NCBI RefSeq assembly: GCF_022869805.1
Contig: NZ_CP094974.1
Location: 1,798,001 to 1,862,000, forward strand
Reading direction: 5' to 3'
DNA: 64,000 nt
Source: Halosolutus halophilus
GTDB lineage: Archaea > Halobacteriota > Halobacteria > Halobacteriales > Natrialbaceae
Shown here: positions 62,794 to 64,000 of the stretch, piece after piece
Numbering within the stretch: position 1 is the stretch's first letter
How the letters are laid out: each line of letters begins with the position of its first letter
Position numbers and translations under genes: made by a program
Notes under the pieces: model-generated
Seen by the model: only the letters and a program-made list of their open reading frames with translations
What the model was told of the DNA's origin: nothing
The model's database searches: none

Positions 62794-62910
62794 TGATCGA
62801 TCGCCGAGCACGGCTTCCCGTGGTGATTCCGGATCGATCGGCACCGACCGATCGTCACGCCACAGAAATCGCAGAGTATTCATACGGTTCTACCCAACTG
62901 TCGATTGCGT

Positions 62911-62993
62911 GCGAGGGTAGCCAAGCGGTCAACGGCGGCGGACTCAAGATCCGCTCGTGTAGACGTTCGTGGGTTCGATTCCCTCCCCTCGCA
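62911..62993 (+). tRNA. tRNA-Leu (anticodon CAA)
   Basis: An 83-nt class II tRNA. The acceptor stem is GCGAGGG with CCCTCGC and discriminator A. The anticodon stem GCGGA/TCCGC encloses the loop CTCAAGA, whose CAA is at 62945-62947. The long variable arm (CGTGTAGACG region) and T-loop TTCGATT are present. It reads UUG codons. Confidence 0.96.
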
Positions 62994-63000
62994 TCGTACG

Positions 63001-63058
63001 CGGTGCGAAAGCACCGAACGAGATGCGGAAGATCAGCACGAAGCGATCTTCCCTCGCA
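63001..63058 (+). other. two hairpins and a tRNA 3'-end repeat after tRNA-Leu
   Basis: CGGTGC-GAAA-GCACCG at 63001-63016 is a perfect 6-bp stem with a GAAA tetraloop. GGAAGATC (63027-63034) pairs with GATCTTCC (63045-63052), an 8-bp stem. CCCTCGCA at 63051-63058 repeats the last 8 nt of the tRNA. It may be a processing/termination structure or a trace of an integration site. Confidence 0.5.
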
Positions 63059-63221
63059 ACTTCTGACGCGACCGGATCGAGACGACGAGTCACCGGTCTG
63101 TTCTGCGACGATTCGACGCGTCCAGTTTCGATCCCGCCGTCTCGCTCGACCGTGAGCCGGATCGCACACCGAAAGGGATCGAACCGTCACATCCTTTTCA
63201 CTGGTCCACCCACGGTGCACA

Positions 63222-64000
63222 ATGAGTGACGCCGACGACGCGCGCCGGCGGACAGAGGTCGCCGTCCGCGCAGCCAGTGCCGGTTCCGAGATCGCTGCGG
63301 ACGCCTTCCGATCGGGGATCGCCGTCGAGACGAAAGACGGGAAGACCGACGTCGTCACGCAGGCCGATCGGGACGCCCAGACGACCGTCGTCGAGGTCCT
63401 CCGAGAACGGTTCCCGGAGGATCCGATCGTCGGCGAAGAAGCGGACGCGCTGAAACAGGTGCCCGATACGGGACCGGCGTGGATCGTCGATCCGATCGAC
63501 GGGACGAACAACTACGTCGACGGCGTCCGGGTGTTCGGGACGGCGGTCGCGGCGGTCGTCGACGGCGAACCGGCCGCCGGGGCGTCCGTCTTCCCCGCGC
63601 TCGACGACGCGTATCGCGTCGGGCCAGACGGCGCGTTCCGCAACGACGACCCGCTCTCGGTCAGCGATCGCACCGATCCGGAGACCGCGACCGTCTGTCC
63701 GACGTTCTGGTGGGACTACGACGAGCGCGACCAGTACGCCGCCGCCACGCGGGCGATCGTCACCCGGTTCGCCGACATGCGCCGCTTCGGCTGTGCGCAA
63801 CTCGAACTCGCGATGGTCGCCGCCGGTGCGCTCGACGGGGCCGTCACGAACCTCGTGATGAACCCGTGGGACAGCGTCGCCGGCGTCCACATGATCCGGG
63901 AGGCGGGCGGCACCGTCACCGACCTCGCGGGCGATCGCTGGCGACACGACAGCACGGGGCTGGTGGCCTCGAACGGCGAGATCCACGACGAGTTGCTGGC
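63222..64000 (+). CDS. inositol monophosphatase-family protein (3' end outside window)
   Basis: The first 259 residues of a Mg-dependent sugar-phosphate phosphatase (IMPase/FBPase-like). Metal ligands are seen in PIVGEEADALKQ (Glu) and AWIVDPIDGTNNYVDGVRVF (Asp residues of the DPIDGT motif), with the C-terminal MNPWDSVAGVHMIREAGGTV motif. Archaeal members hydrolyse inositol-1-phosphate and often fructose-1,6-bisphosphate. Start ATG at 63222. Confidence 0.92.
   Translation, partial: MSDADDARRRTEVAVRAASAGSEIAADAFRSGIAVETKDGKTDVVTQADRDAQTTVVEVLRERFPEDPIVGEEADALKQVPDTGPAWIVDPIDGTNNYVDGVRVFGTAVAAVVDGEPAAGASVFPALDDAYRVGPDGAFRNDDPLSVSDRTDPETATVCPTFWWDYDERDQYAAATRAIVTRFADMRRFGCAQLELAMVAAGALDGAVTNLVMNPWDSVAGVHMIREAGGTVTDLAGDRWRHDSTGLVASNGEIHDELL

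Overview
The window is a chromosomal segment of an extremely halophilic archaeon (class Halobacteria). This rests on the high GC content, strongly acidic predicted proteins, frequent Tat rather than Sec signal peptides, leaderless-type promoters with a TATA element about 25-30 nt before the start, and archaeal families such as XPB/Bax1, a SAMP-type ubiquitin-like modifier and ferredoxin-dependent oxidoreductases. Several families (Tat subtilase, DUF4013, haloarchaeal TnpB end hairpins) suggest a Natrinema/Haloterrigena-like lineage, but genus is inference only.

Layout. 0-16 kb: a 2-oxoacid:ferredoxin oxidoreductase alpha subunit cut by the left edge, a flavin reductase, an HTH regulator, a methylmalonyl-CoA module (mutase large subunit and epimerase with an aldo/keto reductase between), a GNAT protein, an S9 peptidase, an aldehyde:ferredoxin oxidoreductase, an M48 protease, a HAD phosphatase, a SAMP/MoaD-type modifier and a decayed PhaC-like hydrolase. 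15.5-21 kb: a secreted subtilase, an alpha/beta hydrolase, a DUF892 ferritin-like protein, a small FAD protein, a short AMP-binding-like protein and a sugar-transfer-type ATP-grasp protein. 21-26.4 kb: the Hsp70 cluster grpE-dnaK-dnaJ, all on the minus strand. 26.5-36 kb: the XPB helicase with its nuclease partner Bax1, an RNA m5C methyltransferase overlapping a PUA-like protein, a PAC2 protein, an amidase, an aldo/keto reductase and small membrane proteins.

36-46 kb is sugar-themed: a complete ABC importer operon (Tat lipoprotein binding protein, two permeases, ATPase), an N-acylglucosamine 2-epimerase family protein, a CysD-like PP-loop protein and WecB, interrupted at 41.7-42.1 kb by an internally deleted IS200/IS605 (TnpB) element that keeps both end hairpins. 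46-56 kb is rich in membrane-associated proteins: a TM198-like protein, an SPFH/stomatin, a PH-like protein, a membrane-anchored repeat protein with valine at nearly every fourth position, a Tat lipoprotein sugar dehydrogenase and an unusual methyl-accepting protein. 56-64 kb: a monothiol glutaredoxin, a second sugar dehydrogenase, an acetolactate-synthase-like enzyme, DUF502, an aspartoacylase-like hydrolase, DUF309, a 42-residue zinc-finger protein, tRNA-Leu(CAA) followed by two strong hairpins, and an inositol-monophosphatase-family enzyme cut by the right edge.

Most of the window is ordinary core genome. The observations most worth checking are the valine-tetrad repeat protein, the TnpB-derived mini-element, the frameshifted PhaC-like fossil beside the SAMP gene, two tiny ORFs bridging ABC genes by exact start/stop overlaps, a membrane protein whose coding signal extends about 290 nt upstream without a start codon, and the structured region after the tRNA.
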